In this document: piece after piece, positions 1-9,896 of the stretch
How positions within the stretch are numbered: position 1 is the first letter of the stretch
How the letters are laid out: the number at the start of each line of letters is the position of its first letter
Translations under genes and position numbers: made by a program
NCBI GenBank assembly: GCA_001899685.1
Contig: MKWG01000036.1
Span: forward strand, 1 to 64,000
Source: Sphingobacteriales bacterium 44-15
Lineage (GTDB): Bacteria; Bacteroidota; Bacteroidia; Chitinophagales; Chitinophagaceae
Length of the DNA: 64,000 nt
Reading direction: 5' to 3'
Notes under the pieces: model-generated
What the model saw: only the letters and a program-made list of their open reading frames with translations
Told to the model about the DNA's origin: nothing
Database searches by the model: none

Positions 1-1034
1 TCAAGAAACAGGTCAGGCTGTACAAGATTAGTGCAACTGGAGGTTACCAGGAAGCCGCCGGGCTTTACGAGCTTCATTCCACGAAGATTAATTTCCTTGT
101 AACCTGTTATCGCTTTCTGAATATTCTCACGGGTTTTTGTAAACGAAGGCGGATCAAGCATCACCACATCGTATTGTCTTCCTTCTTTAGCCCATGCTTT
201 CAGCGCGTCAAAAGCATTGATACATTGAAAACGGCAGACATTTTCATAACCATTCAACCCGGCGTTTTTTGTTGCCTGTGTGCAGGCATTTTCAGAAATA
301 TCAAGTCCCAGTACGGACTTTGCGCCATAATGCGCGGCATGAATTTCAAACGTGCCTGTATAGCAGAATGCACCCAGCACATCGGCGCCTTTTACAATAT
401 GCTGAATGGCTCTGCGATTATCCTGCTGGTCTAAAAAATATCCTGTTTTTTGCCCGTTCACTATATCAACATGAAACTTCAAACCATTTTCATTGATGAT
501 AATATTGGTGTCAAAAGGTTCAGATAAAAACCCTTTTTGCTGTATTAATCCTTCCAGTTCACGCACGGGCACATCATTACGCTCATAAATTCCTTTTGGA
601 GAAAATATTTTCTGCAAAGCTTTTACAATCGTGGGCTTCCATATATCAATACCTAGTGCAAGAGTTTGAATAACAAAATAATCATTGAACTTGTCAATGA
701 TGAGCTGCGGCATCTGGTCTGCTTCACCAAAGATCAGGCGGCAGTTTTCAATATAACCAATATGCTGGCGGTATTTCCAGGCCTCAGCCAGGCGGTTATA
801 AAAAAAATCTTCATTAATTTCTTCCTGCCTGCTGCGGGTTAGCAGGCGAATAATAATTTGCGACTTTGGATTGATATAACCCTTACCAATAAATTTTTTA
901 TCGTGCGTAAATACCTCCGCAATTTCGCCGCCGGCAGGATCGCCTTCAATATTTTTTACTTCATTTGCAAAAATCCAGGGGTGCCCGTTTTGTATACGAT
1001 GACTGATCTTTTGCCGGAGATATACCTTTATCAT
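1..1034 (-). CDS. rlmI: Class I SAM-dependent rRNA methyltransferase, RlmI-like (3' end cut by window)
   Basis: Read on the minus strand, an open frame begins MIKVYLRQKISHRIQNGHPW and runs off the window edge after about 344 codons. The N-terminus resembles the PUA domain of RlmI (23S rRNA m5C1962 methyltransferase). A Rossmann SAM-binding stretch (GADVLGAFCYTGTFEIHAA, near residue 215) and the motif-IV sequence DVVMLDPPSF follow. The motif-VI region TSSCT near residue 335 supplies the expected catalytic cysteine. The family is about 390-400 residues, so roughly the last 50 residues are missing here. The ATG at 1034 is preceded by a perfect TACCTTTG -7 box, supporting this start. Assignment to RlmI rather than another RlmI/RlmK-type paralogue is inference. 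Confidence 0.88.
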   Translation of the reverse strand, partial: MIKVYLRQKISHRIQNGHPWIFANEVKNIEGDPAGGEIAEVFTHDKKFIGKGYINPKSQIIIRLLTRSRQEEINEDFFYNRLAEAWKYRQHIGYIENCRLIFGEADQMPQLIIDKFNDYFVIQTLALGIDIWKPTIVKALQKIFSPKGIYERNDVPVRELEGLIQQKGFLSEPFDTNIIINENGLKFHVDIVNGQKTGYFLDQQDNRRAIQHIVKGADVLGAFCYTGTFEIHAAHYGAKSVLGLDISENACTQATKNAGLNGYENVCRFQCINAFDALKAWAKEGRQYDVVMLDPPSFTKTRENIQKAITGYKEINLRGMKLVKPGGFLVTSSCTNLVQPDLFL

Positions 1035-1039
1035 GTGCG

Positions 1040-1047
1040 CAAAGGTA
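1040..1047 (-). promoter_or_regulatory. Bacteroidota -7 box upstream of rlmI
   Basis: TACCTTTG on the minus strand matches the TAnnTTTG consensus of the Bacteroidota primary sigma factor and lies 5 bp before the rlmI ATG. A clear TTG -33 box at the right spacing is not seen, and the mRNA would be almost leaderless. Confidence 0.5.
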
Positions 1048-1204
1048 GAGAGAAAGGTGTCAGGTATGAGCTATCAGCTTAAGGCAGTCTGTGTCATGTC
1101 CTGAAATTTATCGGGTTTGCTTTCTTTTCCGCCAATTTGACCTTAAAATCAGGTTGGCAAACTTGTTGTTAACTATAATAGCTTCAAATACAACTAAATA
1201 AATC

Positions 1205-1777
1205 ATGAAAGATCATACCAGGAAAGACATTGATAATCAGGAACATAAGACGGATGCACCGGAGGCTGGCCATGAGCAGGATGCGAATGTGGCAGCCGGC
1301 GAAGAATTTGCTGAGGAACTGTCAGGTGCGCCAGGGGAAAAGCTGCTGTCTGAGCTGGCAGAGCAGAAAGAAAAATACCTGCGCCTGTATGCTGAATTCG
1401 ATAACTATAAGCGCAGAACTGCCAGGGAAAGGGTTGAGCTGATGCAAACTGCCGGTAAGGAAGTGATCGTTTCCTTGCTGGACGTGCTTGATGATTGCGA
1501 CAGGGCTGAAAAGCAAATCCAGGAAAACGGGGAAAAAAATGCCATAACGGAAGGCGTGCAGATTGTATTCAACAAGCTTCGTGCAACCTTGTATGCGAAA
1601 GGCTTAAAACCTATGGATTGTATCGGTAAAGATTTCGATCCCGACCAGGAAGAGGCTGTAACACAGATACCTGTACAGGATGACGCTATGAAAGGAAGGG
1701 TAGTGGACGAAATAGTAAAAGGTTACTATATGAATGACAAGATCATTCGTTTTGCAAAAGTAGTGGTAGGACAATAA
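1205..1777 (+). CDS. grpE: Nucleotide exchange factor GrpE
   Basis: 190 residues, typical for GrpE. GrpE releases ADP from the chaperone DnaK in the cytoplasm. An acidic, low-complexity N-terminal tail (about residues 1-45) leads into the long dimerisation helix (LLSELAEQKEKYLRLYAEFDNYKRRT), the hallmark of the family. The C-terminal beta domain holds the conserved segment around GLKPMDCIGKDFDPDQEEAV and ends with a GYYMNDKIIRFAKVVV-type motif. dnaJ follows 92 bp downstream on the same strand, so the two are probably co-transcribed. dnaK is not in the window. The gap to dnaJ contains an A/T-rich hairpin that could modulate the ratio of the two products. Confidence 0.96.
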   Translation: MKDHTRKDIDNQEHKTDAPEAGHEQDANVAAGEEFAEELSGAPGEKLLSELAEQKEKYLRLYAEFDNYKRRTARERVELMQTAGKEVIVSLLDVLDDCDRAEKQIQENGEKNAITEGVQIVFNKLRATLYAKGLKPMDCIGKDFDPDQEEAVTQIPVQDDAMKGRVVDEIVKGYYMNDKIIRFAKVVVGQ

Positions 1778-1791
1778 TATGAAAATACGGG

Positions 1792-1854
1792 AATTTGAAA
1801 ATTTGAAAATTCTTCTGCTCTGAACGCGGTTTTCAAATCACAAATTTTCAAATT
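1792..1854. repeat. A/T-rich inverted word-repeat between grpE and dnaJ
   Basis: AATTTGAAAATTTG (1792-1805) is repeated in inverse as CAAATTTTCAAATT (1841-1854), a perfect 14-bp stem with a 35-nt loop. Both arms consist of the short word TTTGAAAA in tandem. It is an AT-rich member of the short-word intergenic hairpins seen elsewhere in the window. Confidence 0.75.
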
Positions 1855-1869
1855 ACTATAATACGTTTT

Positions 1870-3018
1870 ATGAAAAGAGATTATTATGAGGTGCTTGGCG
1901 TTTCCAAAAGCGCTACTGCTGATGAGTTAAAGAAGGCATACCGCAAGGTAGCCATGCAGCATCACCCTGACCGTAACCCCGGAGATAAAGCTGCTGAAGA
2001 GAAATTTAAAGAAGCTGCTGAAGCTTACGAGGTGTTAAGCGACCCCCAGAAAAAATCACAGTATGACCGTTTTGGCCATGCCGGTGTCGGGAACAACCGT
2101 GGCGGCGGTTTTAGCGGTGGCATGAATATGGATGATATTTTCAGCCAGTTTGGGGATGTATTCGGGGATGATATTTTCGGGAGCTTTTTTGGCGGAGGCA
2201 GGAGCGGCAGGGGCAGGAGCGCCGGTACAAGAGGAAGCAACCTCCGTGTGAAGATAAAATTGAACTATGAGGAGATGGCAAACGGCGCCACTAAGACCAT
2301 CAAAGTAAAAAAATATGTTAACTGCAATACCTGCCATGGCAGCGGTGCAAAAGACAAAGGCTCTGTACAGACCTGCTCTGTATGTGGCGGGAGCGGTCAG
2401 GTCAGGAAAGTGACCAGCACCTTCCTGGGGCAGATGCAAACGGTAACTACCTGTTCCGCCTGTAATGGGGAAGGAACCACCATTACCAGTAAATGTACTA
2501 CCTGCCGCGGTGAAGGCAGGGTATATGGTGAAGAAACGGTGAATATAGAAATACCCGCCGGTGTGCAGGAAGGCATGCAGCTCAGTATGAGCGGTAAAGG
2601 CAATGCCGGTGAAAGAGGGGGCGCTCCCGGCGACCTGATCATTCTTATTGAAGAGGAGTCGCACCCTGAGCTCCAACGCGAAGGGCTTAACGTAGTGTAT
2701 GATCTTCATATCTCTTTTACAGACGCCGTCTTTGGTGTGCAACTGGAAGTGCCGACTATTGATGGTAAGGCAAAAATTAAAATTCCCCCGGGCACCCAAA
2801 GCGGTAAAATATTCCGCCTTAAAGGAAAGGGTTTCCCCGCAGTGAACTCTTATGAACGCGGCGACCAGATGATACATATAAATGTGTGGACCCCTCAGAA
2901 TATAAGCTCCGAAGAGAAAGAAATGCTGGAAAAATTACACCAGTCGCCTAATTTCAAGCCCCAGCCTGCAAAAGGAGATAAGAGCTTTTTTGAAAGGGTA
3001 AAGGAGATGTTTAGTTAG
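1870..3018 (+). CDS. dnaJ: Chaperone protein DnaJ (Hsp40)
   Basis: 382 residues, full length for a type I DnaJ. It stimulates DnaK ATPase activity and delivers unfolded substrates. The J domain occupies residues 1-70 with the HPD tripeptide in [12 protein letters not shown] Gly/Phe-rich linker follows ([26 protein letters not shown]...). The zinc domain has all four CxxCxGxG repeats ([32 protein letters not shown]), and then the two C-terminal beta-sandwich domains. The start [10 protein letters not shown] is the family norm. It lies downstream of grpE in the usual order. Confidence 0.98.
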   Translation: MKRDYYEVLGVSKSATADELKKAYRKVAMQHHPDRNPGDKAAEEKFKEAAEAYEVLSDPQKKSQYDRFGHAGVGNNRGGGFSGGMNMDDIFSQFGDVFGDDIFGSFFGGGRSGRGRSAGTRGSNLRVKIKLNYEEMANGATKTIKVKKYVNCNTCHGSGAKDKGSVQTCSVCGGSGQVRKVTSTFLGQMQTVTTCSACNGEGTTITSKCTTCRGEGRVYGEETVNIEIPAGVQEGMQLSMSGKGNAGERGGAPGDLIILIEEESHPELQREGLNVVYDLHISFTDAVFGVQLEVPTIDGKAKIKIPPGTQSGKIFRLKGKGFPAVNSYERGDQMIHINVWTPQNISSEEKEMLEKLHQSPNFKPQPAKGDKSFFERVKEMFS

Positions 3019-3112
3019 TATGGCGAACGGCGGAAGAGGAGAATGTGAATGGTAAGATATAAATGTCTTGTCAGAGTTTACATCTGTTGCGGGTAGAGAA
3101 TCCGTAACTGCC

Positions 3113-3994
3113 TTATTCCTTACCCCTTACTCCGTATTCATACTCTATTCTTCCCAAAAGCTTTTTTTGTTTGCTGTAGCAGCGTTCTTCTGTCTTTAAG
3201 CCCTTTTCATTATAAGTATACAACCAGGTAAGGTAATCATTGTCGCCGGGCTGCACCGTTATCATCCTGCTTATTTTTCCTGTTGTATTATATTCAAAGA
3301 TATAGTCGGGCATCAGCCGTTGCAGCCTGGAGTTGAAACGTACAATATCGGTAAGGCGGTTAAGATCGTCGTAATAATAGTAGGTTTTACCTTTGGATAC
3401 GTTCCTGTACCAGCTTTCTTCTTCAATGATGTTATGTGCATCATCGAGCTTGAATTTCACTGTAGTAGTGTCGTTGTTGTTGATATATAACATATCAACG
3501 GGATAACCGTCACCACTATAATGCCATATATGCGTCTCGCCTTCATTTATGTTTTTTTTCTTGTCGGCAGTAACCGATGATGACAGGCTTGCTGCGCTGT
3601 ATAATTTTCCGGTAGAATCGTATGTATAAGTATAGGTGGTAATAAGGTCGGCGGTGCTGTCAACCGACTTATACAGCATTCCCCTGAAATTGTAAAAGGC
3701 AGAGAGTGAGGAAATGCCTGTTGATGCCGAAGTGGTATAGGTTCTGATTTGGGTAAAGCTGCTGTTGGGGACCACCTTGCATTCAAAGTTTTCCGAGGGG
3801 CTGTTGTCGGCTTCATAACTGTGCAACTGCACATAAGCTACCCGGTTCTTCTTATATAACTGTTGCTGTTCTCCGCTTTGCGCGGTAAGTATTATATCGC
3901 GGTAATAGTATTGCGCTTCAGACGACAGGAAAAAAAACAAGATAACAGCGGTTACTACGCTTTTTTGAATAAAGAACCTGTTGAGATGCTTCAT
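3113..3994 (-). CDS. Secreted hypothetical protein with YD/RHS-like repeats
   Basis: 293 residues from the chosen ATG at 3994 (MKHLNRFFIQKSV), which is followed by a hydrophobic signal segment ending near SSEAQ. A longer reading from 4021 adds nine residues and is less likely. The mature part is rich in Tyr, Ser and Thr. It contains several loosely repeated strand motifs such as YTYDSTGKLYSA, YYYDDLNRLTDIV, FEYNTTGKISRM and YTYNEKGLKTEE, which resemble YD repeats of the RHS type. No catalytic motif is recognised. Such proteins are probably periplasmic or surface-exposed beta structures. It is divergent from the DUF3667 gene with only 38 bp between start codons. Confidence 0.8.
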   Translation of the reverse strand: MKHLNRFFIQKSVVTAVILFFFLSSEAQYYYRDIILTAQSGEQQQLYKKNRVAYVQLHSYEADNSPSENFECKVVPNSSFTQIRTYTTSASTGISSLSAFYNFRGMLYKSVDSTADLITTYTYTYDSTGKLYSAASLSSSVTADKKKNINEGETHIWHYSGDGYPVDMLYINNNDTTTVKFKLDDAHNIIEEESWYRNVSKGKTYYYYDDLNRLTDIVRFNSRLQRLMPDYIFEYNTTGKISRMITVQPGDNDYLTWLYTYNEKGLKTEERCYSKQKKLLGRIEYEYGVRGKE

Positions 3995-4032
3995 AGGAGG
4001 CAAAATTATTACTTTTATCAAAATTTAACAGA

Positions 4033-5301
4033 TTGTCTCATTTCAGGGAAAGAACGGAAAAAAACTGTTTGAATTGTAATGCAGTGGTTGCGGGCAGGTA
4101 TTGCCAGGTATGCGGGCAGGAAAATATAGCACCCAAAGAATCTGCATGGCATCTCATTACTCATTTTTTTTACGATATTACTCATTTTGACGGCAGGTTT
4201 TTCAGCACGGTAAAGTACCTGCTGTTAAAGCCCGGGTTTCTTACTGCGGAATATACAAGAGGAAGACGGATGAGCTATCTGCATCCTGTACGGATGTACG
4301 TATTTACTTCAGCTTTATTCTTCCTGATTTATTTTTCTTTTATAAACGAACATTCAGACCATACAAAAGAACAGATAAGTTCTTTAAAAGAGCAGTTGGT
4401 ATTAAAGGAAGACCAGGCGAAACGATTGTATTTGCTGAAAGTTGCTAATGCTAAAGATACTGTAATGGCCGCTGCTATAGGCAGAGCGCTTAGCGACTAT
4501 GAAGCAGATATTGCACAATTGCAAAAGAAGGTGGCGGCAGCATCAGTACATGAAACCAATAGTAAAAAAATAGATAAAGCTTATACGGATATTAAAGGAA
4601 GATCAACGATATTAAATGCTGTTATTGATTCAGTCCGGGAGGAAAGTAAAAAAGAACGACAATCTCATATTGCGGATAGCGCATTGCATGCCGGCACACC
4701 CGATTCCCTGTCCGGCAGGGTGATCATAAATGACAGAGATATTTTAGATTTCAATGTATATAAGGACCAGGATGCCTATATAGCGGTGCAACGGCAATTG
4801 CCTCAGGATAGAAGAGATGGCATTATCGAACGTTCTGTCAAACTGCGTTTGCTCAGGATACATATGGAAAAACCGGAAGAAAGAGAAAAGCTGCTGGACG
4901 ATCTGTTTGAACGGTTTAAACATTCGTTTCCCAAGCTCCTTTTTGTATCGCTTCCTTTTTTTGCATTCTTCCTGTGGCTGCTGTATTTCCGCCGGAAGGA
5001 GTTTTATTACGCAGATCATGGTATATTCACCGTACATATATACTGTGCTATATTCATATTTATTCTTTTGTTTTATCTTTTGAGGGCTATGCAGGATGCA
5101 AGCGGCTGGAATATATTTTCATGGCTGAAAACGGGGCTTGTAGTGTACGGCGTATATTTTGTGTATAAAGCCATGCGCAATTTTTACGGACAGGGACGTT
5201 ATAAAACGCTGGTCAAGTATATTGTGCTGAGCGGAATGACCTCTGTTATTATGACGATCCTGGTCCTTATATTTTTGACTATCTCAGCATATAATATTTA
5301 A
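4033..5301 (+). CDS. DUF3667 domain membrane protein (TTG start)
   Basis: 422 residues. The N-terminus carries a zinc-ribbon-like pair of cysteine motifs (CLNCNAVVAGRYCQVCGQEN), followed by the DUF3667 signature around HFFYDITHFDGRFFSTVKYLLLKPG and YLHPVRMYVFTSALFF. Transmembrane segments lie near residues 90-105, 295-315, 330-350 and at the C-terminus. The middle (about 110-285) is a long, charged, probably coiled-coil insertion. The only in-frame initiator before the zinc motif is TTG at 4033; an in-frame stop lies at 3994, so a TTG start is needed. DUF3667 proteins are common in Bacteroidota and have no established function. Confidence 0.85.
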   Translation: MSHFRERTEKNCLNCNAVVAGRYCQVCGQENIAPKESAWHLITHFFYDITHFDGRFFSTVKYLLLKPGFLTAEYTRGRRMSYLHPVRMYVFTSALFFLIYFSFINEHSDHTKEQISSLKEQLVLKEDQAKRLYLLKVANAKDTVMAAAIGRALSDYEADIAQLQKKVAAASVHETNSKKIDKAYTDIKGRSTILNAVIDSVREESKKERQSHIADSALHAGTPDSLSGRVIINDRDILDFNVYKDQDAYIAVQRQLPQDRRDGIIERSVKLRLLRIHMEKPEEREKLLDDLFERFKHSFPKLLFVSLPFFAFFLWLLYFRRKEFYYADHGIFTVHIYCAIFIFILLFYLLRAMQDASGWNIFSWLKTGLVVYGVYFVYKAMRNFYGQGRYKTLVKYIVLSGMTSVIMTILVLIFLTISAYNI

Positions 5302-5306
5302 ATACT

Positions 5307-6074
5307 ATGGAAGCAGGCGGTGAAGCTTTTGAAAGGCTTGTACAAATAATGAATGATCTCAGGGAGAAATGCCCCTGGGACAGGAAGCAGACTATCCAGA
5401 CCCTCCGTTCACTTACTATTGAAGAAACTTATGAGCTGGCGGATGCCATTACTGATAATAACTGGAAAAATATAAAAGAAGAATTAGGCGATCTGCTGCT
5501 GCATATTGTTTTCTATAGTAAAATAGGCGCTGAGCAAAAGCAGTTTTCGCTGGAAGAAATGATACATGGAATATGTGAAAAGCTCATTGCCCGTCATCCG
5601 CATATATATGGGGATATAAAGGTGACTGATGATGAAGAGGTAAAGCGCAATTGGGAAAAGCTGAAGCTGAAAGAAGGAAAAAAATCGGTATTGGGAGGCG
5701 TGCCCCGCTCGTTGCCCGCAACGGTGAAGGCTATGCGTTTGCAGGAAAAGGCAAGGCAGGTGGGATTTGAATGGGATAACCGCGGGCAGGTATGGGAAAA
5801 AGTGGAAGAAGAAATGGGTGAGCTGCAGGAAGCTATTGCTGCCGGCAAACAGGATGATATAGAAGCAGAATACGGAGACCTGCTCTTTTCTCTCATTAAC
5901 TACGCACGGTTTTTGCATGTTGATGCTGAAAACGCTCTTGAGCGGACCAATAAAAAATTTATTGACCGCTTTACCCAAATGGAGCAGCGTGCTGACCTGC
6001 AGGGCAGGAATCTTACAGAGATGACCTTACAGGAGATGGATGAGATATGGAATGCTGTAAAACGTTCAAAATAG
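5307..6074 (+). CDS. mazG: Nucleoside triphosphate pyrophosphohydrolase MazG
   Basis: 255 residues, the length of full two-domain MazG. It hydrolyses non-canonical NTPs to NMP and pyrophosphate. The first MazG domain shows the conserved CPWDRKQT followed by EETYELADAI and EELGDLLLHIVFYS. The second shows EEEMGELQEAI and EAEYGDLLFSLINYAR. The ExxE and ExxD metal-binding helices are therefore both present. The start is 5 bp after the DUF3667 stop and the stop is 6 bp before the next gene, so the three form a compact operon. Confidence 0.95.
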   Translation: MEAGGEAFERLVQIMNDLREKCPWDRKQTIQTLRSLTIEETYELADAITDNNWKNIKEELGDLLLHIVFYSKIGAEQKQFSLEEMIHGICEKLIARHPHIYGDIKVTDDEEVKRNWEKLKLKEGKKSVLGGVPRSLPATVKAMRLQEKARQVGFEWDNRGQVWEKVEEEMGELQEAIAAGKQDDIEAEYGDLLFSLINYARFLHVDAENALERTNKKFIDRFTQMEQRADLQGRNLTEMTLQEMDEIWNAVKRSK

Positions 6075-6080
6075 TTCGGT

Positions 6081-9000
6081 TTGAAAAAGTTCTGGAGCGA
6101 TATTTTTTATAATAACGGCTACCTCCTGATAGGCGCTGCCTGGCTGTTTACCCTGTCATTCATTTTTAGTAATTACTGGTCATATACTTCTTCGCCGCGT
6201 GGTGTAAAGAAGTCCATGGAGAAATATATCTGGCAGAGCGAGAGAGATTTCGATTCTTTTTTAAGAGATACTGCCCTGCTCGGGCGTTTACTCAACCGGG
6301 AGGAAACGGAAAATGAAGTAGAAAGCATCCGTAATAAAAATTATAAAGTCTTCCTCTACAGGCAAAATGAGGATAGCAGCTATGATCTTCTTTTCTGGAA
6401 TACACAAACTATTTTACCTGATAATGACCTGATCCGGAAAGATGAATCATACTATATTATTTCCCTTGCCAATGGGCAGTATGAAGCTATAAGAAAAAAA
6501 GTAAGCAGTCGTAACAATAATCTCATAGCTATTTACCTGCTTCCTATTCACCGCCAGTATGTGTTGGAAAGTGAGTACCTCCGGAATGGCTTTGTGAGGC
6601 AGACAAATCTTGACGGTAACTATACAATAGCGCTTTCTCCTACCGACATTCCTATACGCAGCATTAATGGCAATACGCTCTTTTACCTGCAGGGCAAGCC
6701 TTTTAACAGCAGGAATAACAGCGACTGGATCACATTGCTGTTGCGTATTTTAGGTACATTGTTTACTTTATTCTTTTTGCACAATGTGGCTGTTGCTATT
6801 TCAAGGCAATATGGCGCATTGAAGGGTGTAGCATTTATGTCAGTATTGCTTATCGGGCTAAGGGTGCTGAGCTACTATTTCCCTATACCTGCCAATTTCA
6901 GGCAATTCGAGCTTTTTGACCCGGGCATATACGGCTCCAGTTTTATATCACCTTCATTAGGCGATCTGCTGATCAACAGTCTTATATTTTTCTGGCTGGT
7001 TATTTTTGCCAGGGTTCAGTTTTACAGGCATGGCTTTAACTTTACTCCACGTAATGTGTTATGGAGGAGAACTGCGGTTGCCGGGCTGATTGTATTGTTG
7101 CTGACCGCTACATTCTTATGCGGGCATGCAATACGGAGCCTTGTGGCGGACTCACAAATATCTTTTGATGTTACTAATTTTTTTACGCTCAATATATATA
7201 GTGTTTTCGGCTTTATAGTATTATGCTGTGTTTCGCTTGGTTATTTTATTTTTTCGCAAACGGTGCTTAAGATGATCAATACGCTGGTAAAGCGCGCTAA
7301 TTACCTGAAAGTTGTGCTGGTGGCTACCCTGGGATTGCTGATGCTCAGCGTCAGAATGAACAGCCCGTATATCATGTTTGAATTATTGCTGCTTGGCTGG
7401 CTGTTATTGTACGTATACCTGATGAATAAGATCGAGCTGAATTTTATCGCTCACAATTTTCTTGTAGGCAATGCGCTGTTCTGGTTATTCCTGTTTTCCG
7501 CCTCAATTGCTTCTATTATTATTTTTCAGAACCGGACAAGGGAAATTGAATTAAGAAAAAGAACTGCTGAAAAGTTAATTGTACAAACGGATCCGTCAAG
7601 CGAGCGGTTGCTGAACATAGCAATACAAAGCTTCAGCAATAATTTCTTTCTTTCCAACCTGCACCGCATCAGCGATCCGGTGCAGGGAGCGCGCTTTAAA
7701 GACAGCCTGATCAATGCTAACTTCACCGCTTATCTCAATAAGTATGATACCGAGCTTTTCTTTTATGATGCCGATGAGCACCCGCTTGGCAATGGGGCAA
7801 GAATAAGCTACGATGAGATGAACAGTATTTATTCTGTGCAGGGAAAAAACACAAAGATCCCCGGACTGCGTTATTATGAGACCGCATTTGATAAATTCAG
7901 CTATGTGTATCTTAAGAATATCAGGGATAGCTCTGATAATATAGTAGCGTATTTCTTTATGCTCGCGAATCCTAAGCGTTATCGCAGCGAGGCGCTCTAC
8001 CCTGAGCTTTTTAAGCAGGCAGAAGATTATTCTTTTGAGTATGCGCCCGACTATGCCTATGCCATTTATGATCATAATAACCTGCAGGTATATGTAAATG
8101 ATTATAGCTTTCCCACTTCGATCTCAGACGCTGATATTCCCAAACAGGGTTTCTATGAGCGGAGCGTTAATGGATATAGCGAGCTCTGGCATAAGTCGGG
8201 CAATAAAGTAGTGGTCATTACCAAGCGCAGTAATTTTATCATGGAGGCCATAGCCCTGTTCTCCTATCTTTTTGTAGCGTTCCTTTTGCTCGTGGCATTA
8301 TTCCAGGTGGCAAGCATTATTATATTGTCCGGTTTCCGTATCCGTTCGTTAAAGGAAATAGCTGAAGTCAATATCCGTTCCCAGATCTATGGTACAGTGA
8401 TCTTTGTAAGCATATTTTCATTTATAGTAGTGGGTGGCGCAACTATTGTTTTTTTTACTGCTTCCTACAATAAGAATAACAGGGATAAGCTTAGCAAGTC
8501 AATCCAGGATATTTCCAAAGAGCTGAAAAACCAGGTCAGCGACCTGAGAATGAAAGGCGGTGTTTTGCAGGTATATGATTCATCCTACGAAAAAAATCTC
8601 CGGAAAAAAATAACCGAGCTCGCCCAATTGCACAATGCAGATGTGAACCTATATAATTCCGACGGATCATTGCAAATATCTTCCCAGCCCTTTGTATATA
8701 ATAAAGGAGTATTGAGCAGGATGATGGAGCCGCTTGCTTTTTACAACCTGCAGCGGTTAAAGAAAATCCAGTATGTGCAGGAAGAGAGCTATGGTAAAAT
8801 GGAATACTTAAGCATTTATGTGCCGGTATTGGGTGATAACCGCAAGACGGTGGCTTACCTGAATATTCCTTATTTCAATTCGCAAAACAGGCTGAAGCAG
8901 GAAATTGCCAGCTTCCTTGTAACGATCATCAACCTCAATGCATTTATTTTTTTACTGTCAGGCATTATTGCGCTGTTTCTTACAAACAGGATAACAGGAT

Positions 9001-9860
9001 CGTTTACCCTTATCAGCGCCATGATGAAAGATGTAAACCTTGGCAAGCATAATGCTGAAATTGTCTGGACTAAAAAAGATGAGATAGGAGGGTTGGTAAA
9101 AGAGTATAATAAGATGGTGCAGAAGCTGGAGGAAAGCGCTGCCGCGCTGGCAAAAACAGAACGTGAAGGTGCATGGCGGGAAATGGCAAGACAGGTAGCC
9201 CATGAAATCAAGAATCCCCTTACTCCAATGAAGCTGAGCATTCAATACCTGCAGAAAGCAATATATAATAATGCTCCAAACGTAAAGGAGTTATCTGCTA
9301 ATGTAGCGCAGACACTTGTAGAGCAGATTGATCACCTTTCCCGTATCGCATCGGAATTTTCGCAATTTGCCAATATTGGCAATGCCAAAAATGAAGTATT
9401 TGATCTTAACACCCTGCTGGATTCCCTGGTATACCTGCATGATGTGCAGGACAGGGTAAGCATACTCTGGACGCCGGGGGCGGAGCCTGCAATAATAGAG
9501 GCGGATAAAACACAAATCAACAGGCTGTTTACTAACCTGCTGCAAAATGCGATCGAAGCTATTCCGGAAGAAGAGACCGGTACTATTGTAGTACAGGAGC
9601 ATACGAATGTCAGTGACGGGAAAGTAGTAGTGAGCATTAAGGACAGCGGTACGGGTATTTCCGCCAGCACAAGGACTAATATTTTTACGCCTAATTTTAC
9701 CACCAAAACATCCGGCACGGGACTGGGGCTGGCTATATGCAAGGGAATTGTAGAGCAGGCAAGGGGTAATCTCTGGTTCAATACCGAAGAAGGAAAAGGT
9801 AGTATATTTTTTGTAGAGCTGCCTCTATATCATAATGGTGTGGAATCGTTAAGCACATAA
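6081..9860 (+). CDS. Very large NtrY-like sensor histidine kinase (TTG start)
   Basis: 1259 residues, starting TTG (MKKFWSDIFYNNGYLL) 6 bp after mazG. A first transmembrane helix (about 12-32) precedes a sensory region. A cluster of about seven hydrophobic helices follows (roughly 218-480), then a second extracytoplasmic region (about 500-725), another helix, a third sensory domain and a last helix near 950-970 leading to a HAMP-like linker. The kinase core has the H-box MARQVAHEIKNPLTPMKLS with phospho-acceptor His1041, the N-box NLLQNAIEA with Asn1156, and the G boxes DSGTGIS and GTGLGLAICKG. The NPLTPMKLS form of the H-box is typical of NtrY-type kinases. No response regulator is adjacent, so it is an orphan here. 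Confidence 0.9.
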   Translation: MKKFWSDIFYNNGYLLIGAAWLFTLSFIFSNYWSYTSSPRGVKKSMEKYIWQSERDFDSFLRDTALLGRLLNREETENEVESIRNKNYKVFLYRQNEDSSYDLLFWNTQTILPDNDLIRKDESYYIISLANGQYEAIRKKVSSRNNNLIAIYLLPIHRQYVLESEYLRNGFVRQTNLDGNYTIALSPTDIPIRSINGNTLFYLQGKPFNSRNNSDWITLLLRILGTLFTLFFLHNVAVAISRQYGALKGVAFMSVLLIGLRVLSYYFPIPANFRQFELFDPGIYGSSFISPSLGDLLINSLIFFWLVIFARVQFYRHGFNFTPRNVLWRRTAVAGLIVLLLTATFLCGHAIRSLVADSQISFDVTNFFTLNIYSVFGFIVLCCVSLGYFIFSQTVLKMINTLVKRANYLKVVLVATLGLLMLSVRMNSPYIMFELLLLGWLLLYVYLMNKIELNFIAHNFLVGNALFWLFLFSASIASIIIFQNRTREIELRKRTAEKLIVQTDPSSERLLNIAIQSFSNNFFLSNLHRISDPVQGARFKDSLINANFTAYLNKYDTELFFYDADEHPLGNGARISYDEMNSIYSVQGKNTKIPGLRYYETAFDKFSYVYLKNIRDSSDNIVAYFFMLANPKRYRSEALYPELFKQAEDYSFEYAPDYAYAIYDHNNLQVYVNDYSFPTSISDADIPKQGFYERSVNGYSELWHKSGNKVVVITKRSNFIMEAIALFSYLFVAFLLLVALFQVASIIILSGFRIRSLKEIAEVNIRSQIYGTVIFVSIFSFIVVGGATIVFFTASYNKNNRDKLSKSIQDISKELKNQVSDLRMKGGVLQVYDSSYEKNLRKKITELAQLHNADVNLYNSDGSLQISSQPFVYNKGVLSRMMEPLAFYNLQRLKKIQYVQEESYGKMEYLSIYVPVLGDNRKTVAYLNIPYFNSQNRLKQEIASFLVTIINLNAFIFLLSGIIALFLTNRITGSFTLISAMMKDVNLGKHNAEIVWTKKDEIGGLVKEYNKMVQKLEESAAALAKTEREGAWREMARQVAHEIKNPLTPMKLSIQYLQKAIYNNAPNVKELSANVAQTLVEQIDHLSRIASEFSQFANIGNAKNEVFDLNTLLDSLVYLHDVQDRVSILWTPGAEPAIIEADKTQINRLFTNLLQNAIEAIPEEETGTIVVQEHTNVSDGKVVVSIKDSGTGISASTRTNIFTPNFTTKTSGTGLGLAICKGIVEQARGNLWFNTEEGKGSIFFVELPLYHNGVESLST

Positions 9861-9896
9861 CACCTAACTGAATTTTATTCACCAATTAATAATTGT

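Noticed and set aside
2056-2877. 273-codon open frame antisense to dnaJ
   Set aside because: It overlaps a clearly real DnaJ with all zinc motifs and shows no family features; a shadow frame caused by GC-rich codon bias.
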